The notes under the pieces are model-generated. The model worked only from the letters and a program-made list of their open reading frames with translations. It ran no database searches and had not been told where the DNA came from. A program made the translations under genes and the position numbers. DNA of 36,503 nucleotides from an uncultured Clostridium sp. GTDB taxonomy: Bacteria > Bacillota > Clostridia > TANB77 > CAG-508. This document shows positions 25,396 through 35,097 of this stretch, piece after piece. The DNA lies in contig CAKNKX010000016.1 of assembly GCA_930987745.1 (NCBI GenBank), forward strand, positions 1 through 36,503. Direction: 5' to 3'. Position 1 is the first letter of the stretch. Each line of letters opens with the position of its first letter.

Positions 25396-26315
25396 ATGAA
25401 AGTAATGAATAATGAAGAAAACAAAATGAATATAAATTGGTATCCAGGTCATATGGCAAAAACAAGAAAGCAAATTTCAGAAGATGTAAGATTTGTAGAT
25501 ATTGTAATAGAACTATTAGATGCAAGAATACCTTTATCTAGTCAAAATCCAGATATTGCAAATATAACAAAAGGTAAGAAAAAACTAGTAGTACTAAATA
25601 AATGTGACTTGTCAGATGAAAAAGAAAACAATAGATGGATAAGCTATTTTGAAAAAAAAGGAATACCAGCAGTATTAGTTGACTCTAATTCAGGAAAAGG
25701 AATAGACAACTGTATAAAGAAAATAGAAAACATAATGGAAGAAGATTTGAAAAAACAAACTGATAAAGGAAGAATTGGAAGAAAAATAAGAGCCATGGTA
25801 CTTCGGAATCCCAAATGTAGGAAAATCATCTTTTATAAATAGAATTTCTAGAAAAAATTCAGCAGGTGTAGAAAATAGACCAGGATTTACTAAACAAAAA
25901 CAATGGATAAGAGTAAATGAAAAAGTAGAACTGTTGGATACACCAGGTGTTTTATGGCCAAAATTTGAAACAGAAGAAATAGCTCTTCACTTAGCATTTA
26001 CAGGAACAATAAAAGAAGATGTATTGCAAAAAACAGAAATAGCATATCATCTAGTAAAATTTTTACTTGAAAATTATAAAGCAAATTTATGTGAGAGATA
26101 TAAATTAGATAAAGAATATGTAGAAAATATTTTAAAAAGAGAAGATAGGATGGAAAATGAAAATATTTATGAAATAATGCTAGAAATAGGAAGAAAAAGA
26201 GGTTGCATGGTTTCTCGGAGGAAATATAGATGATGAGAAAACTTCTAAAATAATATTAGATGAATTTAAATCAGGAAAATTAGGAAAAATTACAATAGAA
26301 AGGGTAGAAGAATAA
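25396..26315 (+). CDS. rbgA: Ribosome biogenesis GTPase RbgA (YlqF) with two +1 CGG frameshifts
   Basis: Joined from 25396-25803, 25805-26215 and 26217-26315 (305 aa). The family N-terminus, NINWYPGHMAKTRKQI, starts at ATG 25429, which may be the real start (294 aa). The order is circularly permuted, as in all YlqF: G4 LNKCDLSD, then G1 GIPNVGKSSFINR, G3 LLDTPGVLWPKF and the C-terminal RGCMVSGG. Shift 1 (25804) lies just before the first Gly of the P-loop. Shift 2 (26216) lies just before the GG of the SGG motif. Without both shifts the protein is truncated before the P-loop or loses the conserved C-terminal end. RbgA is needed for late 50S assembly in B. subtilis. Confidence 0.9.
25804..25807 (+). 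other. CGGA +1 frameshift site 6 (RbgA P-loop)
   Basis: In-frame CGG, preceded by CTT. Skipping C25804 reads GGA, giving the GxPNVGKS P-loop. Confidence 0.9.
26216..26219 (+). other. CGGA +1 frameshift site 7 (RbgA SGG motif)
   Basis: In-frame CGG, preceded by TCT and followed by AGG. Skipping C26216 reads GGA GGA and gives 33 further codons including the stop at 26313-26315. Confidence 0.87.
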
Positions 26316-26320
26316 AATAT

Positions 26321-26719
26321 ATGGAAGAAATATTTAAAATAGATAGACCAGAAGAAGAAGTAAACTTACTATCACCACTTACCTGGGCATATGTGGGTGA
26401 TTCAGTCTTTGAGCTATATATTAGAACACATCTTGTAAATAAAACAAATTTAAAACCTCATAAATTACATATAGAAGCAATAAATTATGTAAAAGCAAAA
26501 GCTCAGGCAGAGTTTTTGAAAAAAATAGAAGAAATATTAACAGATGAAGAAAAAGAAATAGTAAGAAGAGGAAGAAATGCACAAAATCATCACTTGCCTA
26601 AAAATTCAAATGTTCAAGAATATATGCATGCAACTGCTTTTGAAGCTCTAATTGGTTTTCTATATTTAACTAAAAAATATAAAAGACTAGAAGAAATATT
26701 AAAATTAGTTATAAATTAA
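26321..26719 (+). CDS. mrnC: Mini-ribonuclease III
   Basis: 132 aa starting 5 nt after the RbgA stop, so translation is probably coupled; no strong ribosome binding site is seen. SPLTWAYVGDSVFELYIRTHL holds the RNase III-like catalytic Asp, and RRGRNAQNHHLPKNSNVQEYMHATAFEALIGFLYL with the second acidic site is the family signature. The dsRNA-binding domain is absent, as is standard for MrnC, which matures 23S rRNA in Bacillus. The rbgA-mrnC pair suggests a 50S-assembly unit. Confidence 0.95.
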   Translation: MEEIFKIDRPEEEVNLLSPLTWAYVGDSVFELYIRTHLVNKTNLKPHKLHIEAINYVKAKAQAEFLKKIEEILTDEEKEIVRRGRNAQNHHLPKNSNVQEYMHATAFEALIGFLYLTKKYKRLEEILKLVIN

Positions 26720-26738
26720 ATAAAAGCAGGAAAATTGC

Positions 26739-26767
26739 TTGACTAACTTTCAAAAAAATGGTATAAC
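26739..26767 (+). promoter_or_regulatory. Promoter of the tRNA-Glu/riboswitch transcript
   Basis: TTGACT (26739-26744), 17-nt spacer ending in TGG, and TATAAC (26762-26767). The tRNA starts 17 nt later. Confidence 0.85.
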
Positions 26768-26783
26768 TAGAAAGTGTTAAAAA

Positions 26784-26858
26784 GGCCCGTTGGTCAAGCG
26801 GTTAAGACGCCACCCTCTCAAGGTGGAATCATGGGTTCGATTCCCGTACGGGTCACCA
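26784..26858 (+). tRNA. tRNA-Glu (anticodon CUC)
   Basis: 75 nt with encoded CCA. The acceptor stem GGCCCGT pairs with ACGGGTC, the anticodon stem is CCACC/GGTGG, and loop CTCTCAA gives CTC; the T arm contains GGGTTCGATTCCC. It reads GAG, so the rest of the GAA supply must come from another tRNA outside this window. Confidence 0.95.
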
Positions 26859-26864
26859 ATAAAT

Positions 26865-26957
26865 TAAAAGGGAGTAGCTTTAAAATTACTAATCAACAGT
26901 CGCGATAAAAGTTATCTGGTTAGTAAGCTATATACTAATAGTAAGCAAGACTTTTAA
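26865..26957 (+). promoter_or_regulatory. yybP-ykoY manganese riboswitch
   Basis: The 5' strand aaaagggagtagc and the internal CAACA are the family hallmarks, followed by a P3/P4 region (ctggttagtaagctatatactaatag) and the 3' strand gcaagactttt, which pairs with the 5' strand. Known yybP-ykoY RNAs sense Mn2+ and control exporters and P-type ATPases, which fits the downstream gene. Its aptamer begins only about 7-9 nt after the tRNA-Glu CCA, so no separate promoter fits between them. Confidence 0.85.
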
Positions 26958-27000
26958 GAAGGAAAGGAGGTCCTTTTTAAAAGTTTTTTTGTTTTTTTAT
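26949..27000 (+). terminator. Riboswitch expression platform (terminator)
   Basis: Stem acttttaagaagga / tccttttt-aaaagt followed by a T-rich run. Its 5' arm overlaps the 3' strand of the aptamer P1 (actttt). Mn2+-bound aptamer should therefore block this terminator, making an ON switch for the ATPase. Confidence 0.8.
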
Positions 27001-27060
27001 ATTAAATTTCAAAAAGAATGGTAAAACTATTCTTAAAAGTAAAACAAAGGAGGATTAAAA

Positions 27061-29862
27061 TTGGAAACTAAAAAATGGTTTAACAAAGAAGTAGCAGATG
27101 TTGAAAAAACTTTAGAAACTGACTTAGAAAAAGGTTTAAGTAAGGAAGAAGTAGAAAAAAGAAAAAAGCAATATGGCCTAAATGAATTAGAACAAAAAAA
27201 GAAAAAATCACTATTTCAAAAATTTTTAGAACAGTTTAAGGATTTCATGATAATAGTTTTAATTATTGCAGCTATTGTATCAGGTGTTGTAGGAGTCGCA
27301 GAAGGAGAAGGAATAACAGATACAATAATTATTTTAATAGTTGTAGTATTAAATGCAATAATTGGTGTAGTACAAGAAAACAAAGCAGAAAAGTCTTTGG
27401 AAGCTTTGCAGAAATTAAGTGCACATGCATCTAAAGTAATTCGTGATGGAAAAATAGATGTAGTGCAATCAAGAGAGTTAGTTCCAGGTGATGTTGTAGT
27501 ATTAGACACAGGAGACTACATTCCAGCAGACTTAAGAATAATAGAAGCTGTAAACTTAAAATCACAAGAATCATCACTAACTGGTGAATCAGTTCCGGTA
27601 GAAAAAAATGCAGAAGTAATAAAAGATGAAAAAGTTGGAATTGGTGATAGAACAAATATGCTATTTTCATCTTCTTTAATAACATATGGAAGAGGAAAAG
27701 GTATTGTTGTAGAAACAGGAATGAACACAGAAGTTGGAAAAATTGCAAAAATAATAAATGATACAGAAGCAAATGTAACACCACTTCAAGCAAAATTGAA
27801 TAAACTTGGAAAAACACTTGGAATTGCAGCACTTGCGATTTGTATAGTAATATTTGTAATAGGAATTGCATATGGAAAAGATATAATAGATATGTTTATG
27901 ACAGCAGTATCTTTAGCTGTTGCAGCAATACCAGAAGGACTAGCAGCAGTGTCTACTATAGTTCTTGCAATTGGTGTCCAAAGAATGGTTAAGAAAAATG
28001 CAATTATTAAAAAACTTCCAGCAGTTGAAACTTTAGGTAGTAGCACAGTAATTTGTTCAGATAAAACAGGAACACTTACTCAAAACAAAATGACAGTACA
28101 AAAAGTATTTACTAATAATAACTTAATAAATGTAGAAGATATAAAAGAGTTAAGTAATGAAGGTAAAAAATTAATGCAAACAGCAACTCTTTGTAATGAT
28201 ACGAAAATAGGAGAAAATAACACTTTAACAGGAGACCCAACAGAAACAGCATTAATTGATTTAGGATTAAAAATTAATTTTGAATTAGATGACGTATTAA
28301 AACTTCCAAGAGTAAAAGAATATCCATTTGATTCAGATAGAAAATTAATGACAACAGTAAATAAAGTAGGAGATAAATTTATTGCATATACAAAAGGTGG
28401 AATAGATGAATTACTTGCAAGATGTAGTTCATATGAAATAAACGGAGAAATAAAGAAAGATTTAGAAAACTATAAACCTGAAATAGAAAAAAATAATATA
28501 GAAATGGCAAAAAGTGCTTTAAGAGTCTTAGCTTTTGCATATAAAGAATTAGACCATGAGCCAACAGATGAAGAAATGAAAAACATTGAAGAAAATTTAA
28601 CATTTGTTGGAATGGTAGGAATGATAGACCCACCAAGAGAAGAAGTAAAACAAGCAGTAGAAAAATGTAAAACAGCAGGAATAAAAACTGTAATGATTAC
28701 AGGAGACCATAAAATTACAGCAGTAGCAATTGCAAAATCACTTGGAATATTAGAAAATGAAGATGAAGCAATAACTGGTCAAGAACTTGAAGAAATGTCT
28801 GACGAAGATTTAACAAAAAATATTAGAAAATATTCAGTTTATGCAAGAGTATCACCAGAACATAAAGTAAGAATAGTAAAAGCATGGCAAAAAAATGGAG
28901 AAATTGTTGCTATGACAGGTGATGGAGTAAATGATGCACCAGCTTTAAAAACAGCAGATATTGGTTGTGCAATGGGCATAGTTGGAACAGATGTATCAAA
29001 AGAAGCAGCAGATGTAATTTTAACAGATGATAACTTTGCAACAATAGTATCTTCAGTAGAAGAAGGAAGAAGAATTTATGATAATATTTTAAAAGCAATT
29101 CAATTCCTACTTTCAAGTAATGTTGGTGAAATTATAGCATTATTTATAGCAATATTAATTACACCATGGATTAGTAGTAAGTTTGGAATAGATATTGGTT
29201 TAATAGAAGTATTACTTCCAATCCATATATTATGGGTAAACTTAGTAACAGACTCACTTCCAGCTTTAGCATTGGCAGTAGACCCAGCAGAAGATGATGT
29301 TATGAAAAGAAAACCTAAAAAGCATAAAGGAATATTTACAAAAGGAATGACATGGAGAGTTGTATATCAAGGTGTAATGATAGGACTTCTTACACTTGCA
29401 GCATTTATAATAGGTATTGCAACACCAGAAGAAAACTTACCAGAAATGGTTAGAATGGATGGAAAAATATATCAAGCAGAAGAAATAGAAAATTTAGATT
29501 ATGCACTTCAAAATGGGGCAGAATATGTTGAAACTCAAGAAGTAAGAGTAGAAATAGGTCAAGCCATGGCATTTATAGTACTAGCATTTTCTGAACTTGT
29601 ACATGTATTCAATATTAGAAACAACAAAAAATCTATATTTAGAACACATCCATTTAACAATAAAATGTTGCTTTTAGCAATTGGAGCATCAGCTGCATTA
29701 ATGCTTATAATTCTATTAATACCAGGATTAAGACACCTATTTAGTATTCCAATACTTCCAGTAGGAAACTTAATAGAAGCAATACTTTTAGTAATAGCAC
29801 CAATAGTAATAGTAGAACTATTTAAACTATTTAGAATAAATACCTCAAAAGACGAAGCATAA
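27061..29862 (+). CDS. P-type cation-transporting ATPase (Ca2+/Mn2+, PII type)
   Basis: 933 aa starting at TTG with AAAGGAGG 7 nt upstream. TGES (about 174) is the actuator, DKTGTLT (about 334) the phosphorylation site and GDGVNDAPAL (about 619) the hinge. The TM4 IPEGLAAVSTIVLAIGVQRM, TM5 NVGEIIALFIAI and TM6 NLVTDSLPALALAVDPAED have the SERCA/PMCA-type Ca2+ ligands. The N-terminus is the cation ATPase N-domain. The upstream Mn2+ riboswitch makes Mn2+ efflux the likely main job, with Ca2+ as an alternative. No CGG in frame. Confidence 0.93.
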   Translation: METKKWFNKEVADVEKTLETDLEKGLSKEEVEKRKKQYGLNELEQKKKKSLFQKFLEQFKDFMIIVLIIAAIVSGVVGVAEGEGITDTIIILIVVVLNAIIGVVQENKAEKSLEALQKLSAHASKVIRDGKIDVVQSRELVPGDVVVLDTGDYIPADLRIIEAVNLKSQESSLTGESVPVEKNAEVIKDEKVGIGDRTNMLFSSSLITYGRGKGIVVETGMNTEVGKIAKIINDTEANVTPLQAKLNKLGKTLGIAALAICIVIFVIGIAYGKDIIDMFMTAVSLAVAAIPEGLAAVSTIVLAIGVQRMVKKNAIIKKLPAVETLGSSTVICSDKTGTLTQNKMTVQKVFTNNNLINVEDIKELSNEGKKLMQTATLCNDTKIGENNTLTGDPTETALIDLGLKINFELDDVLKLPRVKEYPFDSDRKLMTTVNKVGDKFIAYTKGGIDELLARCSSYEINGEIKKDLENYKPEIEKNNIEMAKSALRVLAFAYKELDHEPTDEEMKNIEENLTFVGMVGMIDPPREEVKQAVEKCKTAGIKTVMITGDHKITAVAIAKSLGILENEDEAITGQELEEMSDEDLTKNIRKYSVYARVSPEHKVRIVKAWQKNGEIVAMTGDGVNDAPALKTADIGCAMGIVGTDVSKEAADVILTDDNFATIVSSVEEGRRIYDNILKAIQFLLSSNVGEIIALFIAILITPWISSKFGIDIGLIEVLLPIHILWVNLVTDSLPALALAVDPAEDDVMKRKPKKHKGIFTKGMTWRVVYQGVMIGLLTLAAFIIGIATPEENLPEMVRMDGKIYQAEEIENLDYALQNGAEYVETQEVRVEIGQAMAFIVLAFSELVHVFNIRNNKKSIFRTHPFNNKMLLLAIGASAALMLIILLIPGLRHLFSIPILPVGNLIEAILLVIAPIVIVELFKLFRINTSKDEA

Positions 29863-29901
29863 TGAATGAATTAGGTTAGATATTAAAATAATAATGATGT
29901 A

Positions 29902-29930
29902 ATAGCAAGGTTTACCTTGCTATTTTTACC
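29902..29930 (+). terminator. Rho-independent terminator after the ATPase
   Basis: Perfect stem atagcaagg / ccttgctat with a short loop and a T-run. Confidence 0.9.
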
Positions 29931-30035
29931 TAAAAGTGGTAATATATAGAAGTATTAAATCAAATAATGTTTAAAATTTAGAGAAAAGCAAAAAATAAAA
30001 ATAGAAAATATTTAAATAGAGAGGATGAAAAATAT

Positions 30036-31619
30036 ATGAGTAGAGATGTAGTAATAGGTGGAGCATGGCCTTATGCGAATAGTTCATTACATTTAGGACA
30101 TTTAGTAGCCTTACTTCCAGGAGACTTTTTAGCAAGATATCATAGAAAATTAGGAGATAATGTTATATATGTATCAGGTTCAGACTGTCATGGAACTCCA
30201 ATTACAATAAGAGCAAAAAAAGAAAAAAAATCACCAAAAGAAATATGTGAAGAATATCATAAAGAATTTGAAAAAGCTTTTAATAAAATGAACTTTTCAT
30301 ATAGTTTATATACAAAAACAGAAGATGAATATCACAAAGAAAAAGCAAAAGAGATATTTAAAAAGATTTATGATAATGGATATATTGTAGAAAAAGAAGA
30401 TATGCAACCATATTGTCCACATTGTAATAAATTTTTAGCAGATAGAGAATTAATACTTACATGCCCAAATTGTGGAAATGAAACAAAAGGAGAAGAATGT
30501 GATTGTGGATATAATCCAACTGCAGAAGATTTAAAAAAAGCTAGATGTCAAGAATGTGGAACAAATGTAATAGAAAAACCAAATAATAATCTATATCTTA
30601 TATTAACAAAATTGCAAGAAGAGATAGAAAACTACTATAACCAAAACAAAGATAATTGGAGAAAAAATTCACAAAATGAAACTTTAAAATATCTAAAACA
30701 AGGTTTAATAGATAGAGCTGTTACAAGAGACCTAGAATGGGGAGTAGATGTACCAGTAGAAGGTTATGAAAATAAGAAGATGTATGTATGGATTGAAGCG
30801 GTTTTAGGATATATAACAGCATCTATGAAATATTGTGAAGAAAATAATTTGAATTGGGAAGATTACTGGAAAAATGATAACACAATTATGTATATGGTAC
30901 ATGGAAAAGATAATATCATTTTCCATAGCATAATATTACCAGCTTTATTAATTGCAATGAAAGACAATATGAAATTACCAGATAAAATAGTATCTTGTGA
31001 ATATTTAAATATAAATGACGAGAAAATTTCAAAAAGTAAAGGAAATGGAATTACAATATTAGATTTAGTAAAAGAATATAATATTGATTCAATAAGATAT
31101 TTCTTCTTAAGTAATGGACCTGAGAAAAAAGATAGTAACTTCTCATTAGATGAATTTAAACAAGTTCATAATTCTGATTTAGTTAATAAATTTGGAAATT
31201 TTGTAAATAGAACTTTAAAATTTAAAGGATTAGAAAAAGTAGAAGTTAATAAATTAGATGAAGAAATAAGAAAAATAGTTTTAGAAACTTATGAAAATGT
31301 ATCTAAAAGTATAGAAAAATTAGAATTTAGAAATGCAATCGAAGAAATTATGAAATTAGTTGAATTTGGAAATAAATATTATGATGAAACAAAGCCATGG
31401 GTACTATATAAAGAAAATATGGATGAATTTAAGAAAGTTATATATAATTGCACATATATAATTGCAAACTTAGCAAATCTATTTGAACCAGTAATGCCAG
31501 AAACTTCAAAGAAAATACAAAAATATTTAGATATAGATACTAGCAAGTGGGGAGAAATAGAAGTTAAAGAAGAAATTAAATTAGACAATTTAGAACCTTT
31601 ATTTGAAAGAATAAAATAA
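30036..31619 (+). CDS. metG: Methionyl-tRNA synthetase, short form
   Basis: 527 aa. HLGH in GGAWPYANSSLHLGHLVALL, the four-Cys zinc knuckles (CPHC…CPNC and a second pair CDCG…CQEC) and KISKSKGN (about 330) are intact. The anticodon-binding helix bundle follows (NKYYDETKPWVLYKE). The C-terminal tRNA-binding (EMAP-like) domain found in many Firmicute enzymes is absent. GAGAGG precedes ATG. Whether this is the main or a second MetRS cannot be told from the window. Confidence 0.95.
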   Translation: MSRDVVIGGAWPYANSSLHLGHLVALLPGDFLARYHRKLGDNVIYVSGSDCHGTPITIRAKKEKKSPKEICEEYHKEFEKAFNKMNFSYSLYTKTEDEYHKEKAKEIFKKIYDNGYIVEKEDMQPYCPHCNKFLADRELILTCPNCGNETKGEECDCGYNPTAEDLKKARCQECGTNVIEKPNNNLYLILTKLQEEIENYYNQNKDNWRKNSQNETLKYLKQGLIDRAVTRDLEWGVDVPVEGYENKKMYVWIEAVLGYITASMKYCEENNLNWEDYWKNDNTIMYMVHGKDNIIFHSIILPALLIAMKDNMKLPDKIVSCEYLNINDEKISKSKGNGITILDLVKEYNIDSIRYFFLSNGPEKKDSNFSLDEFKQVHNSDLVNKFGNFVNRTLKFKGLEKVEVNKLDEEIRKIVLETYENVSKSIEKLEFRNAIEEIMKLVEFGNKYYDETKPWVLYKENMDEFKKVIYNCTYIIANLANLFEPVMPETSKKIQKYLDIDTSKWGEIEVKEEIKLDNLEPLFERIK

Positions 31620-31625
31620 CTAGTA

Positions 31626-31664
31626 AAAATTACCTAAGGGAAAAACTTTAGGTGATTTTTTCTC
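31626..31664 (+). terminator. Rho-independent terminator after metG
   Basis: Stem aattacctaa / tttaggtgatt with a 9-nt loop and a T-run. Confidence 0.9.
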
Positions 31665-31751
31665 GTTTTTTGTAAAATACCCTATCAAAATATATAAAAA
31701 TAGTATATAATATTTACGAAATAAATTGAATTTCAAATAAGAGGATGTAAA

Positions 31752-32675
31752 ATGAAAAGAAAAAATGAACCAATAGATATATATAGGCAAGAAATAAGTT
31801 TAGCGGTAAAGAAGAGGCCAAATAAAAATAAAATAATGTTAATTTTAATAATAATTTTTTCACTTATTTTAATAAGCTTAATTACAGTACAAGTAACTAA
31901 AATTTTAAAAGAAGCTAAAATTGTTACAGAATATCAAAATCAACTTATTTCATTAAAAGAACAGGAAGAACAAAAGGCTCAAAAAATTGAGGAGGAAAAA
32001 GAAGCAAAAAGAGTTAAATATACAGATAAATGGAAGCAAAGTGTAGAACATATATATAGTTCTGACAAAAAAAGAGCTTTTTTAACATTTGACGATGGAC
32101 CTTCAGATGTGACTCCAATTATATTAGATACATTAAAACAAGAAAATATCAAAGCAACATTTTTTGTTTTAGGACAAAGAGTTGAACAAAAGCCAGATAT
32201 GGTAAAAAGAATGTATGATGAAGGCCATTTTATTGCAAACCATGGATATAGTCATGTTTATGACTCAATATATTCATCAAAAGAAGCGGTTTTAGATGAA
32301 TTTAATAAATGTAATACTGCTGTACAAAATGCAATTGGAGATAATGAATACAATTCACATTTATTCAGATTTCCAGGAGGCTCAATTGGAGGAAAATATT
32401 CAGAATTGAAACTACAAGCAAAAGATTTATTAAAACAAAATGGAATAGAAAGTGTAGATTGGAATGCATTAAATGGAGATGCTGAAACTAATGATTTAAC
32501 ACCAGAATTTGAGTTAGAAAGATTACAATGTACAGTTCAGGGAAAAAATAGTGTAGTAATTTTAATGCATGATTCTCCTCTAAAAAAAGTAACAGCAGAA
32601 TCTTTATCACAGCTAATAGGATACTTAAGAAATGAAGGATATGAATTTAATAATTTTTATGATTTGGAAACATAG
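31752..32675 (+). CDS. Polysaccharide (peptidoglycan) deacetylase, membrane-anchored
   Basis: 307 aa. One TM (IMLILIIIFSLILISLITV) is followed by a coiled-coil stalk (LKEQEEQKAQKIEEEKEAKR) and a NodB domain: TFDDGPSD (about 112, catalytic Asp and metal Asp), NHGYSH (metal His pair), RFPGGS, VDWNALNGD and ILMHDS (catalytic His). It is probably a peptidoglycan N-acetylglucosamine deacetylase acting outside the membrane. GAGGATG precedes ATG. Confidence 0.92.
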   Translation: MKRKNEPIDIYRQEISLAVKKRPNKNKIMLILIIIFSLILISLITVQVTKILKEAKIVTEYQNQLISLKEQEEQKAQKIEEEKEAKRVKYTDKWKQSVEHIYSSDKKRAFLTFDDGPSDVTPIILDTLKQENIKATFFVLGQRVEQKPDMVKRMYDEGHFIANHGYSHVYDSIYSSKEAVLDEFNKCNTAVQNAIGDNEYNSHLFRFPGGSIGGKYSELKLQAKDLLKQNGIESVDWNALNGDAETNDLTPEFELERLQCTVQGKNSVVILMHDSPLKKVTAESLSQLIGYLRNEGYEFNNFYDLET

Positions 32676-32713
32676 TTACAATTTTAACAAGCTATTAGGA
32701 AGGAGAGAGTAAC

Positions 32714-35035
32714 TTGGCAAAAAGCACAATAGATAAAAAAGAGAATATAGAAGAAAAATTAGAATATTTAGGATTAGATTTAGAAAATATACCAAAACAG
32801 TTAAAAGATTTTGAACCATTAAAGTTCAGAATACCAAAAACATATGAAGAAAAACAGTATAAACAATATAGATATGTACCAGTAAAAGAAATTGAAATTT
32901 TATTATCACCAACAACAAGATTAGATGATTTAGAAGAAAAATATAAAAAGGCAAGTCCTTTATCAGAATATTTAGATAATACAAGTGAAGATAATATTTT
33001 GAAATATACTACATTTTTAAATATGTTAAAACAATTCAAAATAGAGGATGTAGAAAAAGTAAAAGAAGAACAAGAAAAATTAAATAAAAAATTACCATTT
33101 AAAATAAAATATGAAGGAAACTATTTATGGCAAATATATTATTCAGAAAATACAGATAAATACTTTATGCTTGTTCCAACACAAGACTCAGATTATTCGA
33201 CATTTTTCTATTTATTAAAAAAGCAAATAGAAAATAAAAGAGAAGGAAAAATATTTGTACCAATAAGAAATTTAGAATATAGTCATAAATATTTAAGTAA
33301 AACAGAATTTGAGGACATAGAAAACTATATGTGGCTATTTACAAAAGATTGGCCACTTGTGTATGAAGTATATAATAAGAAAAATGAATTAAGTATTTGT
33401 ATAATTGGAGAGACTGAGGTTTATCAAAAAGTAAAAAGTAATTATAAAATAGAATTAAAAAACAAAGAAGAAGCACAAGAATTTTATAAACTACTAAAAG
33501 CAATGTTCATACTTCAAACTGAACTTCCACATTATTTTACATTTAAAACAAATATAAGTAAAAATGGAGGAATTGAGTTCTATAGAGATGAGTATGAGAT
33601 GGAATATGAAGATATTGCAAAATGGTTGGTAGAAGAATACGAAATAGGAGAAAATAAACTAAAAGATACAGAAGTAAAAATAGAAGAAGGAACAGAAAAA
33701 TTAAATAATTTAAAATCAGAAGTAGCTATTCAAGAAATAGAATATTTAGCAAAAGAAAAACAAATTTCTACATTTTTAGAGTGTAAAAAAAGTTTTTTTG
33801 GAAAATTTAAGTACTATTTCAAATATAGTAAAAAAAGTAATAAAAATAAAATGAAACCTAAAAAAGTAGAAGAGCTTAAAGAAGAAAAGGAAGAAAAAGA
33901 AACAAAAAAAGTTTTGAAAATTAAAAATTCTAAAAATAAGAAAGCTAATTATACAATTGAAGATATTTTGGAACTGTATAAAGAATTACAAGAAAAAGAA
34001 ACAGAATTAAAAAACATAGTTTTAGATATAAATGCTTTAAAATTAAAGAAAAAGAACATGGCTAAAAAAATAGAAAATGCAACAGCATATATTGAAGAAA
34101 TAGACAGTCATAAAAAAAGTATTTTTGAATTTTGGAGATATAGTAATAAAGATGAAGTGGCTAGCTTAGCAGAAGGCGAAGCAGAAGAAGTGAATGTCAT
34201 AAAGAAAATAGAAAAAGTTTTTGACTATAACCAAGATTTAGAAAAATTTGGAATTAAAATGGATAAAATGCAAAGAAAAATACTTTCTAAAGATGAATTA
34301 GATAGTGTATATCTAACTAGTACTAACCTTTTAGAAATTTTAAATAAGGTAAAATTAAATGAAGTTTTACCTAAAGAAATAGGAGCAAGTTTAAAAGAAC
34401 TAAAAAAAGAAGAGGCAGAGGATAAAACATTTACAAAATCTGAAGAATTTAATATTTTTGGAGGGATAGCTCAAGATACAACAAAAGTGTCAAAAATAAA
34501 TAATAAAGAACATCGAGAACTTCCAAAAGACAAATTTAATATTTTAGACTTAACTAAAAATACAAAACAAATAGGGTATAAATTGTCATTAGAAACAGCA
34601 ATAGAAAATATTAAAAAAGCATTAGATAAAGTGATAATTCCAGAAGAACTTCCAGTATATATGGCAACAGAAGAAACTTCCTTAGAGCCAAAGAAAATAA
34701 ATGTATTTAATATAAATCCAGAAAAAGAAATAGAAGAAGCTGTGCTTAATAAAGAAACGAAAATAAATCTTTTTAAACTTAATTTAAAAGAAAATAGTAA
34801 TGCTATAAGCTTTACAAACTCAGTATTTTATGATAATCAAAATAAGACTTTGCCAATAGGACAAGATTTATCTACAAAAATATTAGTTGATGTAAATAAA
34901 TTAAAATTAAAAGTAAAAAACAAAAGTAAATTTAAAATAATTGAGTTTGAAAATAGTCAAGATGATTTTTCAAAAGTAGCCATAAAAACAGTTCAAGTTA
35001 CTGAGTATGATACAGACATAGAAGATAAGAAATAA
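32714..35035 (+). CDS. Large coiled-coil protein, unknown function
   Basis: 773 aa from TTG (GGAAGGAGAG upstream). The N-terminal 320 or so residues are mixed alpha/beta (YEGNYLWQIYYSENTDKYFMLVPTQDSDYSTFFYLLKKQ), then Glu/Lys-rich coiled coil (about 310-470) and a low-complexity C-terminus with repeated short 'KINVFNI/KINLFKL' motifs. No TM or signal peptide is visible. I do not recognise the family. It lies between two cell-wall enzymes. Confidence 0.75.
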   Translation: MAKSTIDKKENIEEKLEYLGLDLENIPKQLKDFEPLKFRIPKTYEEKQYKQYRYVPVKEIEILLSPTTRLDDLEEKYKKASPLSEYLDNTSEDNILKYTTFLNMLKQFKIEDVEKVKEEQEKLNKKLPFKIKYEGNYLWQIYYSENTDKYFMLVPTQDSDYSTFFYLLKKQIENKREGKIFVPIRNLEYSHKYLSKTEFEDIENYMWLFTKDWPLVYEVYNKKNELSICIIGETEVYQKVKSNYKIELKNKEEAQEFYKLLKAMFILQTELPHYFTFKTNISKNGGIEFYRDEYEMEYEDIAKWLVEEYEIGENKLKDTEVKIEEGTEKLNNLKSEVAIQEIEYLAKEKQISTFLECKKSFFGKFKYYFKYSKKSNKNKMKPKKVEELKEEKEEKETKKVLKIKNSKNKKANYTIEDILELYKELQEKETELKNIVLDINALKLKKKNMAKKIENATAYIEEIDSHKKSIFEFWRYSNKDEVASLAEGEAEEVNVIKKIEKVFDYNQDLEKFGIKMDKMQRKILSKDELDSVYLTSTNLLEILNKVKLNEVLPKEIGASLKELKKEEAEDKTFTKSEEFNIFGGIAQDTTKVSKINNKEHRELPKDKFNILDLTKNTKQIGYKLSLETAIENIKKALDKVIIPEELPVYMATEETSLEPKKINVFNINPEKEIEEAVLNKETKINLFKLNLKENSNAISFTNSVFYDNQNKTLPIGQDLSTKILVDVNKLKLKVKNKSKFKIIEFENSQDDFSKVAIKTVQVTEYDTDIEDKK

Positions 35036-35097
35036 CAAAAAAGGCCTTTATTTCATACAATATAATATATATTATTGTAGAAATGGAGGTTTTTTTG

